From: Sphaerosporella brunnea
Taxonomy: Eukaryota > Ascomycota > Pezizomycetes > Pezizales > Pyronemataceae
NCBI GenBank assembly: GCA_008704415.1
Contig: VXIS01000041.1
Coordinates: forward strand, 1 to 64,000
Reading direction: 5' to 3'
DNA length: 64,000 bases
Part shown: piece by piece, positions 36,085 through 48,754 of the stretch
Layout: each line of letters starts with the position of its first letter
How positions within the stretch are numbered: position 1 is the stretch's first letter
Notes under the pieces: generated by a model
Databases searched by the model: none
What the model saw: the letters and a program-made list of their open reading frames with translations, nothing else
What the model was told of the DNA's origin: nothing
Made by a program: the position numbers and the translations under genes

Positions 36085-37611
36085 ATGAAGCTCACTTTCA
36101 AGGTATCTGGAGACTCCCCCCACCATGCCCGCCGACCAGTGTTTGCAAGAGTCTTTCGTGCACAACGTGTCTGAAAATGTGTTTGCTGATGTTCTTGGCC
36201 GTACCAGGACCTCAAGCAGCAGAAGTTCACGCTTGATGCTGAACCCTCCGACACCGTTCGTTTCCCCGCTACCCCGCCACACCCATCTGCCTGCTGACAG
36301 ACGTGTTTGGTGCAGGTCGCTCAGGTGAAAGACAAGATCTTCAAGTTTAAGAACGAGGAGAAGGAGTGGGAGCCTTCATTGCAGAAGCTCATCTACTCTG
36401 GCAAGTCGACATGTGTGGTGCTGCGGCTGAGCGCGCGACTAACTCTTGACAGGCAAGATTTTGGCAGATGACAAGACCGTCGAATCCTACAAGGTCGAGG
36501 AGAAGGGTTTCGTAGTGTGCATGCTTGCGAAGGTATGCATGCGCCAACATTTTGCCTTGCCTTTCGCTGACATTTCATAGCCCAAGGCTCCCGCTGCTGC
36601 ATCGAGTTCTTCGACTCCCGCCCAAGCTCCTTCGACCCCCGTACAGGCCCCGAAGGCTGCCGCTCCACCCCCAGCTCCCGCACCTACGCAGGCACCCGCC
36701 GCATCAACTGCAACTGCTGCGGCTCCTGCCACCCCGTCGCCCGCCGGCGCGAGTTTCAATGACCCCTCTGCCCTCGCCATGGGCCCTCAGCTCCAAGCTG
36801 CTATTCAGAACATGTTGGAGATGGGATTTACTCGCGGAGATATCGACAGGGCCATGAGAGCTGCGTTCAACAACCCCGATCGTGCGGTCGAATACCTCAT
36901 GACGGTCCGTGTTTAACTTGTGTCTTGCGAGTTCAATGGCGTTGACGATTCTTAGGGCATCCCGGAACACCTGCTTAGCTCCCCTCGTCCTGCACAGGGT
37001 CAGCCTGCGAGTCAACCCGCTGGTCAGTCCGCCGCTCCCGAAGCTGCCGCCGGTGGAGAACAGCAAGCTGTCGACCCCGAGAACATCAACCTCTTCGAGG
37101 CTGCCGCTGCTGCCGCGGCCAACCGTGGTAGTGGTTCGGGTGCACGTGCTGGCGCCGGTGCTTCTGGAGCGGGAGCCATTAGTGGTTTAGATTTCCTTCG
37201 CAACAACCCCCAATTCCAACAACTCCGCCAACTTGTCCAGGAGTCGCCAGCGATGCTTGAGCCCATCCTCCAGCAGGTCGGTGCTGGAAACCCTCAGCTT
37301 GCTGCCCTGATCTCTCAGAACCCTGAGGCTTTCCTTCAGCTCTTGAGCGAAGGTGTGGAGGGTGAAGAAGGTTCCGAGGGATTTAATACCATTTCCGTTA
37401 CCCCAGAGGAGGCTGCGGCTATCGACAGAGTATGTTTTTTGATCGTTTCCGATAGCTTCGACCTTTTGCTGATGGTTATCCGTAGTTGTGTGCTCTCGGA
37501 TTCCACCGTGATCTTGTCATCCAGGCCTATATTGCTTGTGACAAGAACGAGGAGCTGGCTGCCAACTACCTCTTCGACCACGGCGGCGACGATGACGAGA
37601 TGGGCCCTTAA
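36085..37611 (+). CDS. rad23: UV excision repair / proteasome shuttle protein Rad23
   Basis: Rad23 stabilises the XPC/Rad4 damage sensor in nucleotide excision repair and carries ubiquitylated proteins to the proteasome. Exons: 36085-36102, 36208-36255, 36316-36400, 36453-36532, 36581-36904, 36956-37429 and 37486-37611; the frame closes at 384 residues. Domains in order: ubiquitin-like (MKLTFK to VCMLAKPK, 1-78), an alanine/proline linker, UBA1 ([20 protein letters not shown], about 150-185), the XPC-binding domain ([16 protein letters not shown], about 265-320) and UBA2 ([18 protein letters not shown], about 340-380). The C-terminus DDDEMGP is acidic as in relatives. The first exon has only 18 nt. 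The third intron (36401-36452) has a GC donor (GCAAGT) with a GACTAAC branch point, a genuine GC-AG intron. Identification is secure. Confidence 0.96.
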
Positions 37612-38256
37612 TAAAAAAAAAAAAAAAGCGGGATGTTGACAGGGAATTGTGGAGACGCATCTGGTTGATGGAGTTGTTACGGTGTAATGGTTCTTCATCT
37701 GTTCCTATTTTCTTCTTTCGGCGTCATCAAAATCTCTCGATGACTGGTTGCGGTTCTCTTTACAGTCTTCTTCTTCCAATAGTCACTTTCATGGGTGGAT
37801 AGCTTTGTACTATGGGAGGTTTGGTGAATGGGGGTTTTACTGCATTTTTTTTTGTGTGTTCTGGTTTTTTTTTCTTGTTTCTTCTGGTGCCAATAGGGAT
37901 CTTGTGGGCTGAATCATGAGATATGATAAGCATAACTGGCCGTGTGTGGGTCTGCGTTGCAATTGCATTTTCCTAGCAGTAGGTTTACTCCATTTGGACG
38001 GTTACCATTCCGTGATGTATGTTTGCTTTTCTGGCCACGACGTGGAGGTGAGTGAGTGAGTGATATTGTGTGCTTGCCTCTTGAAGAGTCATCATGCATC
38101 CATGCTAAAGAGTGAGCACAGATGGCTCATCGACACACGTTTTGCCCCGCTTGGAGAAATTTGAACCTGGAAATGATTAAAACCCATTGATTTCCCATCA
38201 AAAATGATACTGCTATTTGCTTCTCACTCGAACAAGGGTCTGATAGAATATATATC
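37612..38256. other. Intergenic between rad23 and tif6
   Basis: It holds the 3' flank of rad23, whose stop is followed at once by an A run, and the tif6 promoter. I see no gene. Confidence 0.6.
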
Positions 38257-38278
38257 ATGGCCGTCAGAGCACAGGTAC

Positions 38279-38316
<38 letters not shown>

Positions 38317-39341
38317 CCTTCGTAGCAAAAGACGTTATGCCCACAGATGCTGATAGAATCGACTACAGTTTGAGAACTCGAACGAGTATGTTTTTTCTTC
38401 TCATCATCTTTCTCTTTCCATGAACGCTTCTCTCGGAAGCAGTCGCCCACCAGCGAAAAGTCTGCACATGAAACGGGTTACGAGGAGGATTCAGCAAATA
38501 GTTGCTAACACCGACATAGGGTTGGTGTTTTCGCTAACCTCACTAACTCGTATGCGCTTGTCGCCACTGGAGGAAGTATGAAATTCTACAGGTATGCGAA
38601 TCGCCTTCGCGGTGCGAAGGGGGGCGTTTGGACGCTGATTGTCTGCGAATAGTGTGTTCGAGGCAGAGCTACAGGATATCATCCCCATATGCCATGTCAC
38701 CATCGCCGGCACAAGAATTGTGGGACGTTTGACAGCTGGGTATGTTAGAGTAAATGTGGGTTGCAAGGCGAATCAGATATTGATGGCTTCGCAGAAACCG
38801 TAGAGGTCTTCTCCTCCCCACCTCCACCACCGACCAAGAGCTCCAGCACATCCGAAACTCAATCCCGGATACGGTGAAGATACAACGAATCGAGGAGCGT
38901 CTCTCCGCACTCGGTAACGTCATCTGCTGCAACGACCGCGTCGCACTGGTACATCCCGACATCGAGCGCGAGACGGAGGAGACGATTGCAGACGTGCTCG
39001 GCGTCGAGGTTTTCCGTCAGACGATCTCGGGGAACGTGTTGGTTGGCTCCTACTGCGCGCTCAGCAACCAGGGAGGAATCGTCCACCCCAAGACCAGTAT
39101 GCAGGACCAGGCCGAGCTGAGCTCGCTGCTGCAGGTGCCGTTGGTGGCCGGTTCCGTCAACCGCGGTTCGTCGCTGGTCGGCGCAGGAATGGTCGTCAAC
39201 GACCGGATGGCGGTTACAGGTCTGGACACTACCGCGACGGAGCTCAGCGTTGTCGAGAGCGTGTTCAGACTTGGAGAGGGAAATGCGCCTGGAAACGTCG
39301 AGGGAAGCCTCGGAGCTGCCATTGTCGAGACTTTCTACTAA
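38257..39341 (+). CDS. tif6: Translation initiation factor 6 (eIF6/Tif6)
   Basis: eIF6 binds the 60S ribosomal subunit, prevents premature joining to 40S and takes part in nucleolar 60S maturation. Exons: 38257-38274, 38369-38385, 38520-38591, 38653-38739 and 38795-39341; the frame closes at 246 residues, the normal length. It reads [80 protein letters not shown] and ends in ETFY. These are hallmark blocks of the pentein-fold repeats. The second exon is just 17 nt. Intron 1 contains an uninterrupted run of 37 T (38280-38316). Identification is secure. Confidence 0.96.
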
Positions 39342-40868
39342 GTGTTGCGGGAGCAAGAATGCGCGCGCCTGCTATGGCGTTCATTCTTGGTGGTTTGATG
39401 GTGTCCGGGGGGGGGGGGGGAGTGGTGCGAAGGACCATGTTGTGGAATATGGAAGTAGTTACTGGTTATCTGGTAGATACAGATGATAAACGCGGGTGGT
39501 CCTTTCATTAGAGTAGAGTATTTTTTTGCCGAGAAATATTTCGCGCAAGGATTGGTGATGTGCATGAGCGAGCGCGCGGGTTACCGGGCAAAAGTCCAAA
39601 GTGCGTGTTTTCCGTGGTTCATGTGCTTTATCTCCGTATGCGGGCATGGGTTCTCACTCGAACGGAGTCGGACACCCATTTTCATCTCCGTCCGTACTCT
39701 ACATACCGGTCTCGCGTATGAAGCGCACGCACCACCCACCACATGCAGACGACTTGGTAGACGGCATAGCCTCGCATTCGAATTCGTACATTTCATGCCC
39801 ACCTTGCCGCCTCCTTGTCGCACCACCTCCCGCCACTAGCAGTTTTGGTATTGTCTGCCCACGCTGGAGCGAGCCATGGCCATGCGGTCATGGCTCAGAT
39901 CAAGCTTTTTTTGCGTGTGTGCATCGGGAGATGGCATTCGATGACTCGAGCTTCCGGATCCTACCATGGGCATGGCTGAAATGACTGGCTTCTGCAGCCT
40001 GCTTTGCTTGCTTGCTCATGTCTAGATAGTGTGGGTAGGTACGTGCATGTCTTAGCAGATAGTAGTAGTAGACAGTAGTAGGGAGTGGTAGTAGAGGTAG
40101 TACCCCAGGTATGTACCTACTCAGTTTCCCGAGCAGTCAGTCATATTCTAGATGACACGAGACGATGGGGGATCTTTTGCCCGCCTCGCAGCCTTCGATT
40201 GCGGAGAGGGGGGGGGACGGCTACATATGGTTGGACCTTGGAAGTTGGGAAGGGTCAGGTCGGCAACGGCGATACTTTCACGCCGACAATGCACTTCTCC
40301 GTGATCTCACCACTGATCACAGTGACTCACGGGTAAATGCGAAAGACCGGACCGGCCGATTGGAGAGGAGTGGGGCACTATTTTTTTTATTGTTGTTTTT
40401 TTTATTGTGGGTTTTTTATTTGTTTTGGTTGGTGGTTTCAGGTCGCACACGAGCCGCCGGAACGTCGAGATCCCGAGAAAGCTGCAACTAAAATCCAATC
40501 TAGCGAGCCGAGATCTGTGGGCGACATAACCCTTTCAGCAGTAGCACGATCTGGAAAAAGCTTGAGCCACACACCCCCCCCACAGGGAGCAAGCGCTGCT
40601 TTCGCTTTGGTTAAATTGAACGCCGTCCGCTTATAATAGCCCACCGCCCCTTCGGATTTAAGAAATCAGAGGGAGCGAAGAAGGAGCATTTGATATACTC
40701 AACAGCTATCATCAACAAGCTTTCTTTCTATTTCGAATTCTACGGCAGGGCGAGACCGCAAGAAAGACCATCACGACCAACATCAAACATCGACCACCGA
40801 CCAACCAAACACACGCACACAAAAAAAAAAACTTAATTCAAGCTTTCTGGGGCTTTTTGAGATCTGTG
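39342..40868. other. Intergenic and promoter region of the ABC transporter
   Basis: There is no gene. It contains a G run of 14 (39407-39420), tag-type trinucleotide repeats near 40060-40100, T-rich sequence at 40380-40430, and a CA-rich leader before 40840. Confidence 0.55.
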
Positions 40869-40984
40869 GTAAGTGCTCCGCTCTCCGAGATTGCCATGCA
40901 CGCACGGCGGTTGCTTGCGCACGGCAAGAGCCGAATCGTGGTCGTGGTGGTTGTCTGATTTCCGATACTGACGGTCTGCCACAG
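40869..40984 (+). other. Probable 5' leader intron of the ABC transporter gene
   Basis: The donor is GTAAGTGC, the branch-like TACTGACGG lies about 20 nt before the acceptor, and the acceptor is GCCACAG. The coding ATG follows 32 nt later. Confidence 0.6.
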
Positions 40985-41016
40985 CGAAACGGAACAAGAC
41001 AAAAACAGATTTCGCC

Positions 41017-44000
41017 ATGGCGTTAGGCGAGCAAGGAGGCTCGTCCTCCACTGGGGCCGTGGTGGAGCCCGAGAAGGAGAAGCCCACACCTGCGTCCCTG
41101 AGCGACTCCGACGACCAGTCGAAGAAAATATCGATTCCCGAAAACGCCCAAGATGAACTGGCACATCTCCCTCAGAACGAGCGCGAGATCATCGAACGCC
41201 AAATCCACATGCCGAACGTTCCCGTGACTTACTTCCAGCTGTACCGCTTTGCCACTGTCAACGATTTGATCCTTATAGCCATTGGTTGCGTTACTGCTAT
41301 CATCGGTGGCGCTATCTTGCCTGTGATGACTGTCCTGTTTGGACAGTTGGCACAGACTTTCCAGAACTTTGCGTTGGAGCATATCACGAGGGGACATATG
41401 CAGCATGAGATCAATCGGTTCACTCTGTACGTTGACTTTGGCTCCATGGTGGGTTTGTGATTTGAGTGCTGATTGTAGGACAGATATTTCTTGTATCTCG
41501 GTATTGGCGAGTTTGTCATGGTCTACATCTCCACCGTCCTCCTCATCTACACCGGCGAGCACATCACGGGCAAAATCCGTGAAGAGTATCTCAGGGCAAT
41601 CTTGAGACAGAACATCGCCTTCTTCGACAAGCTGGGTGCCGGAGAAATCACCACTCGTATCACCGCGGACACGAACCTGATCCAGGAAGGAATCTCGGAG
41701 AAGGTTGGACTCTCCTTGAGCGCCGCAGCAACTTTCTTCGCCGCCTTCGTCATTTCCTTCGTCAAGAACTGGAAACTCACCCTGATCCTATGCTCCACCG
41801 TCCTTGCCATCACCTTGCTTATGGGCCTGTGCTCGGGCTTTATTGTCAAGTTCCAGAAGCAGTCGCTCAACTCTTATGCCGAAGGCGGAACTGTGGCCGA
41901 GGAGGTCATCTCTTCCATCCGAAACACCCAGGCCTTCAACACCCAGGACAAGCTGGCTAGGGCATACGATGCGTTCTTGGTGGTAGCGGAGAAGTGGGGG
42001 TTCAAGCAGAGGGCCATGGTTAGTTTCATGATGGGCATCATGATGTGCATCGTCTACCTCAACTACGGTCTTGCATTTTGGCAGGGTTCTCGTTTTCTGG
42101 TCCAAGGCAAAGCCAACCTCAGTCAGGTCCTGACTGTGATGATGGCCATCATGATCGGAGCTTTCTCCCTCGGACACGTCGCCCCCAACATCCAGGCTTT
42201 CACCACCGGTGTTTCCGCCGCCGCAAAGATCTACAACACCATCGACCGCGTTTCTCCCCTCAACCCGGATTCGCCGGAGGGCGACAAGCTCGAGACTGTC
42301 GAGGGTACCATCGAGCTGAGAGGCGTCAAGCACATCTATCCCAGCCGACCCACTGTTGAGGTCCTCCACAACATGAACCTGGTCATCCCCGCCGGCAAGG
42401 TCACCGCGCTCGTGGGAGCTTCCGGATCTGGAAAGTCGACAATTGTGGGATTGGTAGAGCGTTTCTATGACCCGGTTGCCGGCCAGGTCTTCCTCGACGG
42501 CCATGATATCAGCACTTTGAACCTGAGGTGGTTGCGTGAACACATCGCGCTCGTATCTCAAGAGCCGGTTTTGTTTGGAACCACCATCTTCGGAAACGTT
42601 TGCCATGGCCTTATCGGTACTCGGTACGAGAATGCTTCGGAGGAGGTCAAGAGAGACCTGGTGGTCAAGGCTTGTCAGATGAGCAACGCCGATGGTTTCA
42701 TACGGTCTTTGCCTGAGGGCTACGAGACGAACGTCGGTGAGCGTGGATTTTTGTTGAGTGGTGGACAGAAGCAGAGAATTGCGATTGCCCGCAGCATCGT
42801 CAGCGACCCCAAGATTCTTCTTTTGGACGAGGCCACTTCGGCTCTGGATACCAAGTCCGAGGGTGTTGTCCAAGCCGCTCTCGACGCCGCCTCTCAGGGG
42901 CGTACCACGATTGTTATCGCGCACCGTCTCTCGACCATCAAGACTGCGGACAACATTGTTGTGATGGCAGCCGGAAACATCATTGAACAGGGAACCCACG
43001 ACCAACTTATCGAGAAGCAAGGCGCATACTACCAACTCGTTGAAGCTCAGCGTATTTCCGCCTCTAAAGAAGCTGCCGCCGGTGAGGAGGGTTCTGCCGA
43101 TGCCGAGCCTGAGGTTGATGAGGACGAGGAACTCAAGCTCAAGGTCACCCGAAGCCATGCATCGGGGCGTGAAGTGCCTATTGCGGATCCTGACGACGAG
43201 AATCTGGGCGAAAAGCTCAACCGCACTACTACCACGAAGTCAAAGTCATCCGTGGCCCTCGCAAACAAGCCCAAGGAGGAGGAGAAGAAGTACTCGCTAT
43301 GGAGTTTGATCAAGATGACGGCTTCGTTCAATAAACAAGAGATGCCTTACATGCTTCTTGGGCTTTTTGCCTCCATTATCTGTGGTGGAGGATACCCGAC
43401 GCAAGCGGTGCTCTTTGCGAAATCCATCAATGCGCTGTCGCGGCCTCCAAACGAGTACGGCCTGCTCCGGAAAGATGCTAACTTCTGGTCTGGAATGTAC
43501 CTTATGCTTGCCGTTGTGCAATTCCTCGCACACCTCGTCCAGGGCGTGTCGTTCGCGTATTGCGCCGAAAAGCTGGTCCACAGAGTCCGAGACCAGGCTT
43601 TCAGGACAATGCTCAGACAGGATATTGGATTTTTCGACAAGGAGGAGAACACGACCGGTTCTCTGACCAGTTTCCTCAGCACGGAGACCACGCATCTGGC
43701 CGGTATGTCTGGTGTTACGCTAGGTACTCTTCTCACCGTCAGCACCACCCTTGTGTCAGCGATGGCCCTTGGAGTTGCCGTTGGATGGAAGCTAGCCTTG
43801 GTTTGTATCGCTGCCATTCCGATCCTTCTCGCCTGTGGTTTCTTCCGTTTCTGGATGCTTGCCCAGTTCCAGCGCCGGTCAAAGGCGGCGTACGAGAAGT
43901 CGGGGGGTTATGCTTGCGAAGCCACTGCTGCCATCAGGACCGTTGCCAGTTTGGCCAGGGAACGCGATGTGTGGGATAGTTACCACGAGCAAATTGCCGT

Positions 44001-45120
44001 GCAGGAGAAAAAGAGTCTGAACAGCGTGATCAAGAGCAGCATGTTGTACGCCGCTTCACAAAGTTTGATGTTCCTCTGCATGGCCCTCGGCTTCTGGTAT
44101 GGAGGTTCGTTGATTCGCTCCGGCGAATATAACATGACTCAGTTCTTCATGGTCTTCACCGCCATCATCTTCGGTGCCCAGTCCGCTGGTATCATGTTCA
44201 GTTTCAGCAGCGACATGGGCAAGGCGAAGTCTGCCGCCATAGACCTGAAGGCACTGTTCGATCGCAAGCCGGAGATCGACGCATGGAGTGAGGAGGGAGA
44301 ATCGGTTCCTGAGGTGGAGGGAAGCATCGAGTTTAGAGATGTGCACTTTCGATACCCGACCAGACCCGAGCAGCCAGTCCTCCGTGGCCTGAACCTCACT
44401 GTGAAACCGGGACAGTACGTTGCCCTTGTCGGACCCTCTGGATGCGGAAAGTCCACCACCATCTCCTTGATCGAACGCTTCTACAACCCGCTGGTGGGCG
44501 GTGTCTTCGTCGACGGCCAAGAAATCTCTACGTTGAAGCTCAACGAGTACCGCAGCCACATCGCGCTGGTCAGTCAAGAGCCCACATTGTACCAGGGAAC
44601 CATCAAGGAGAACGTGCTCCTAGGGGGCGACAGGGATGATGTCTCGGATGAGGAAATCGAGAAGGCCTGCAGGGCAGCGAACATCTACGACTTCATTGTA
44701 TGTTTTCCCGTTCCATTATTTCACGCACTATTTGATTCTAACAAACTTTAGATGTCCCTCCCCGAAGGCTTCAACACCGTCTGCGGTTCCAAGGGTACCT
44801 TGCTTTCCGGAGGACAGAAGCAACGAATCGCCATTGCACGTGCTCTCATTCGCAACCCGAAGATTCTCCTTCTCGACGAAGCAACCAGTGCACTCGACTC
44901 GGAGAGTGAGAAGGTAGTACAGGCGGCACTCGACGCGGCAGCAGAGGGACGGACCACGGTTGCTGTCGCACACAGACTATCCACCATCCAAAAGGCGGAC
45001 CTAATCTACGTCTTCGACAGCGGAAAGGTTGTCGAGAGCGGCACACACTTTGAGCTATTGGCCAAGAAGGGCAAGTACTATGAGCTCGTGCAGCTGCAGA
45101 GTTTGGAGAAGAGCAGTTAG
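41017..45120 (+). CDS. Full-size multidrug ABC transporter, ABCB/P-glycoprotein type
   Basis: This is an ATP-driven membrane exporter of the fungal Pmd1/Mdr1 type, probably exporting hydrophobic compounds. Exons: 41017-41430 (or to 41448), 41479-44697 and 44752-45120; about 1333 residues, the usual full size. The order is TM domain 1, NBD1 (Walker [10 protein letters not shown], signature LSGGQKQR, Walker [13 protein letters not shown]), an acidic linker, TM domain 2, and NBD2 ([29 protein letters not shown]). Both sites have complete catalytic motifs (SALD, then AHRLSTI). The first intron is ambiguous: a GTTGAC donor gives a 48-nt intron, while the stronger GTGGGT donor gives 30 nt and six more residues, both in frame. 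The acceptor is GATTGTAG. The second intron has 54 nt with a TCTAACA branch point. Substrate cannot be read from sequence. Confidence 0.95.
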
Positions 45121-45150
45121 ATTTGGTGGATGGGTTGTAATCATATAGAC

Positions 45151-45181
<31 letters not shown>

Positions 45182-46941
45182 CTCTTTCGGCAGTAATGAG
45201 TTAATGGCAGGGTAATTTGTGCGTTTATGGCTTGTTGTATATATACCCCACTTGAACTTGGAAGGAAGGAACGAAGGAAGAAAAGGTTACGGCATTTGAT
45301 TGATTGTTTTTTGTTTTTGTTTTAATGAGGATTTGATGGAGTTTTGGGATGGGTTACTCAAGTTTTTTTTCCTTCTGCCGATTTGGGCTGGTGACATCAT
45401 CTCGCAGAATCAAACACAAACCCTGCATCCGTCCCGTGCCTTATCCCTTCGGATTCCATCCCGCAAGTAGTTGGCGATTCACGAGTGTGCTGGGTGACGT
45501 AATTCACCGGCTGCACAACGCACGACACCACTCCCAACTCGTAGACGGGCAAGGTTAGGAAAACCTCTTTTGGCTGCTTTTCTTGTAAAGTCCCCCCCTC
45601 TGTAAGGAGTTTTGTTTTTCGTAAGTTTCATGAGATGTAGCGTCAGTACGGGGGGTTTCGGGGTAAGAAATTTGGTTTCTTATGGCGGTCTATTTTTTTA
45701 ATTTTTTTTTTGAGAAAACGGCTGGATAGAGCTAGTTGAGAGGTTCAATTTGACTTGACCTCTTGGTTGGCTGCGCGTCACCCATTATCATGACAGGTTA
45801 GCGCCGATGCTAGCGGTGTGCGGGAAGTCCAACGAAGGGACCTTTCTAGACGCACGGCTGAAGGAGCTGCGGGGGAACTTCCAGCTTCCAGCTTTCAGCG
45901 AAAGTTAGAAGTACCACCATTGCCGAGGCTAAGCGCGAAGCGGCAGTGAGCTGATGGGGACACTACTAGAGAGTTTGCGATTTGCGTCTAGACGCAAAAA
46001 TCAGGCGGTGACCCGAAGTCTTGGCCAGCTTAAATTTGCGTCTGGATGCAAATCGCAAACTCTCTACTCTGATGGCTGGATGCATCATAAAAAAAAGCCG
46101 CACCACCAGCCCCCACCCTTCGAAGGTTGGGGCAGTGAAAGTAAGTAGCGGGTTGAGTATCCCCCCGGAGTCTTTCGGAAAATTTTGTAAAGTGAAGGTT
46201 GTGCGGGATGTGGGGCAAAGTGAACAGACTACCATGCTCCATGGTGATGGGATTCCTGGTGGTGGCAATGGGCTGTAGATGGGCGAATGGTTCGAGCGAG
46301 GCCAGTACCATGTCCGCACATCCCGCCGCCCTCTCCTGCTCCTGCCCACTCCACCAATCCGCAGCATGTCAACAAAGGTTTTCAGCAGCAACATACATAG
46401 TACCTATATATCGCAATTAGAGGGATCCGGCGGGATTTGGGGCTGGTGCTGTCGGCACCGGGTCGATGGGAAGAGGTGATTTGTGGAGAGCAAGCTAGCA
46501 GATATTTGGTGTTCGGGTTTTGCGAACCCCAGAGTCAAGCAAACCGGAGTTCTGCTTAACGGACGGCAGTGAAAACCCACTTGCACAACCTCGCTAATCC
46601 AATCCAATCTGCTCTTCCTCTCCCGTGTCCTTGCCCTGCATCTTGCAAATCACAACCCAACCCGTTTATATAACCATCACCATCCGGTTGGCTGCTGCTG
46701 CGTCACGGAAAACCGCAGCAACCAGCTTCCGGGAGTTCATCAGCCCAATCAATAACGCCTGTTCCCAGCAACCAGCACCCCTGCCAATCAATCGATCGGC
46801 CCTGTCCTGCAGAGTCGCCTGCGAAGCCTTGATGTTTCTCGACAGCTACTTAATCTAATCTTCTTTCAATTCCCAGTTACTCGCAGCATCCCTCATCCAA
46901 AAATCATCAACCGAATGGGTCCACCACCATTAGCAAAAAGA
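45121..46941. other. Intergenic region after the ABC transporter
   Basis: There is a T run of about 28 (45154-45181) just after the stop, T-rich sequence to 45720, and one MITE (listed separately). No gene is supported. Confidence 0.55.
45969..46064. mobile_element. 96-bp MITE with TA target duplication
   Basis: The ends gagagtttgcgatttgcgtc and their reverse complement form roughly 30-bp inverted repeats with two mismatches, flanked on each side by TA (45967-45968 and 46065-46066). Just inside the left end lies a perfect palindrome, tttgcgtctagacgcaaa. It has no coding capacity. Size and TA duplication suit a Tc1/mariner-type MITE. Confidence 0.75.
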
Positions 46942-47621
46942 TCAAGCTCTCACCTGCACTTGGCGCCATAAGAATTCAGATGCAAACGACTCCGCAATTG
47001 ACTCAGACGACGAGTATGAGGAGACTTTACTCTCCCGGGCGTCCAGTGCAGATGTTTCACTGATGGGGTCATATAGGCGGCCATCTTTTACCCTCGGCCA
47101 ATTGCTCCTGGCCGCCGTCAGTGCCGCTCTCAATATGTCCGGACCCTTCTGACGATGAGCCTGCCGGCCGTCAGCATAGCTTCCAATATGACCGTGCCGA
47201 TTTAACGATGGTGCCCTCCGTGTAAGTACAGCCTTGGCGATATTTACTCCGTTAGTCGCAGGGAAGGGAGCACTGCGTGTGCGAGCGGGGAAGGGTTTCA
47301 TTGTTGTTCCATTGAACCCGCACCATGGCTTTCTATTGTGCCACCGGTGATCTTCTCAATTTTATCCGGATGGCCCATACAACTCGTGATGGGAAACTCT
47401 TTGGAGTGATTTATATCCTGCTCCCACACACTTACCTATTTTGGTTAGAGCTAACTCTACTTACATACGGTATTCCAGATAAGAATAATCTCCCTATAAG
47501 AATACGGGTGATCGGTCCCGAACGAGGTTGTATGGGACAAACCACTCTCTCTATAAGAATTTCGCTTTATAAGAATACGCCCCAGCGGTCCCGACCGTAT
47601 TCTTATAGAGAGAGTCGACTG
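46942..47621 (-). mobile_element. Truncated Tc1/mariner-type transposon remnant
   Basis: The right end (47585-47621) reads, outward, as a terminal repeat starting CAGTCGACTCTCTC and is followed by TA. Inside it the motif tataagaata recurs four times in both directions (about 47490-47605), like subterminal repeats. A 119-residue minus-strand frame (47301-46942) contains ARSNWPRVKDG, close to AKSSWPRVKKG in the intact transposase at 54.3-56.6 kb. It ends at a possible donor (GTGAGA). I find no matching left terminal repeat and no catalytic domain, so this is the start of a transposase only. Assignment is tentative. Confidence 0.45.
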
Positions 47622-48754
47622 TAGCATGAACATTATTTAGAGCTTGCTTTCGGGTAGATTGACGGGGCAGTTTTCGAGGTGGTGTCGGTGGTGACTACCG
47701 ACTTGGGTAGTAGCGGTAGAGGTTCGGGAGTGGTGGTGATAGGTAGTATAATTGGCAGGGGCAACAGGGAGTACCGGATATGGATGCGTTTATGATGATG
47801 CGGATATTCAAAAGTAGTTAATCTGGAAAGATAATCAGAGTTTATCGTTGAGCTACCAAACAAAATGGCCCAGGCCCGCTTGGCTGACGGCCCGAATTTT
47901 TTTTCTTGACGACCAGGCCTGTGATGTTATCGTCACCAATTCACAGTCCCGCTGCAATCCACCATCCAAAATGCCCGCCTGTTCGCTCGGCCAAATTCTG
48001 TGCTCGTCTCAACCCCAATCAACATGCAGCTGCAGATCAACTTTCGTCCTTCAACCGAGCATGCAGCTCTACCTCGAGTCAAATTCTTCGCTCATCTGAG
48101 TCTCTCCACTGGAAGGTCCAGTCCGAGTCCCCCCCCCCTGCCCGCGACTTCACAAACTTGAATTCCACTGCCACCGCCGGTACTACCAAATGGCGCGACA
48201 GCCAGCTGCAACGCATCGCCGGGGACCTCGGGGAAAGGGCCCGGCCCCATGTATACACAGCGCAGGAGCACACCTTCACTGGAACCCGCTCGCGTCCTCG
48301 AAAAAAAAACTAGGCAGGTAGGGCAAGCGCAGTATTCTGAAGAGCTTGTAGGCGGTGTAGGTGACGCGGGCCAGGACGAGGAGGGTGTGGAGGACGAGGA
48401 TGACGAGGGGAGGAGAAGGAAGAGGAGGAGAGGGAATGGGGAATGAGGAAACTGTTCTACAAATTTGCGTGCATGGGCAACATGGCTGTTGCAACCGTGA
48501 AAAACAGTCTGCCTTTGGGTTACGAGATCGGTCAACAAAATTGTGACTGAACCAATTGCCATTTACACGTAATGGAAAACTGTCGGCCCTGCTCAATATC
48601 ACCGATGTGGCCATGAGATCTGGCATCTGGGCTGAAAAACCTCGTGGCGTCATTAGCTATAGTACAACCCAACACCAGCCAACGCCAGCATGCGGCATAT
48701 GAAGAAACAAAAAAAAAAAAAAAGAACCATCCCCTGTACCCTATTTCCAACCCA
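47622..48754. other. Intergenic, no confident gene
   Basis: A plus-strand frame from ATG 47924 to 48313 (130 residues) is serine- and proline-rich and matches nothing I recognise. A GA-rich tract runs at 48365-48445 and an A run at 48708-48723. The 3' flank of the U2AF gene lies at the right end. Confidence 0.5.

Noticed and set aside
41788..43158. 456-residue minus-strand frame
   Set aside because: It is the antisense shadow of the ABC transporter, whose own frame carries all catalytic motifs.
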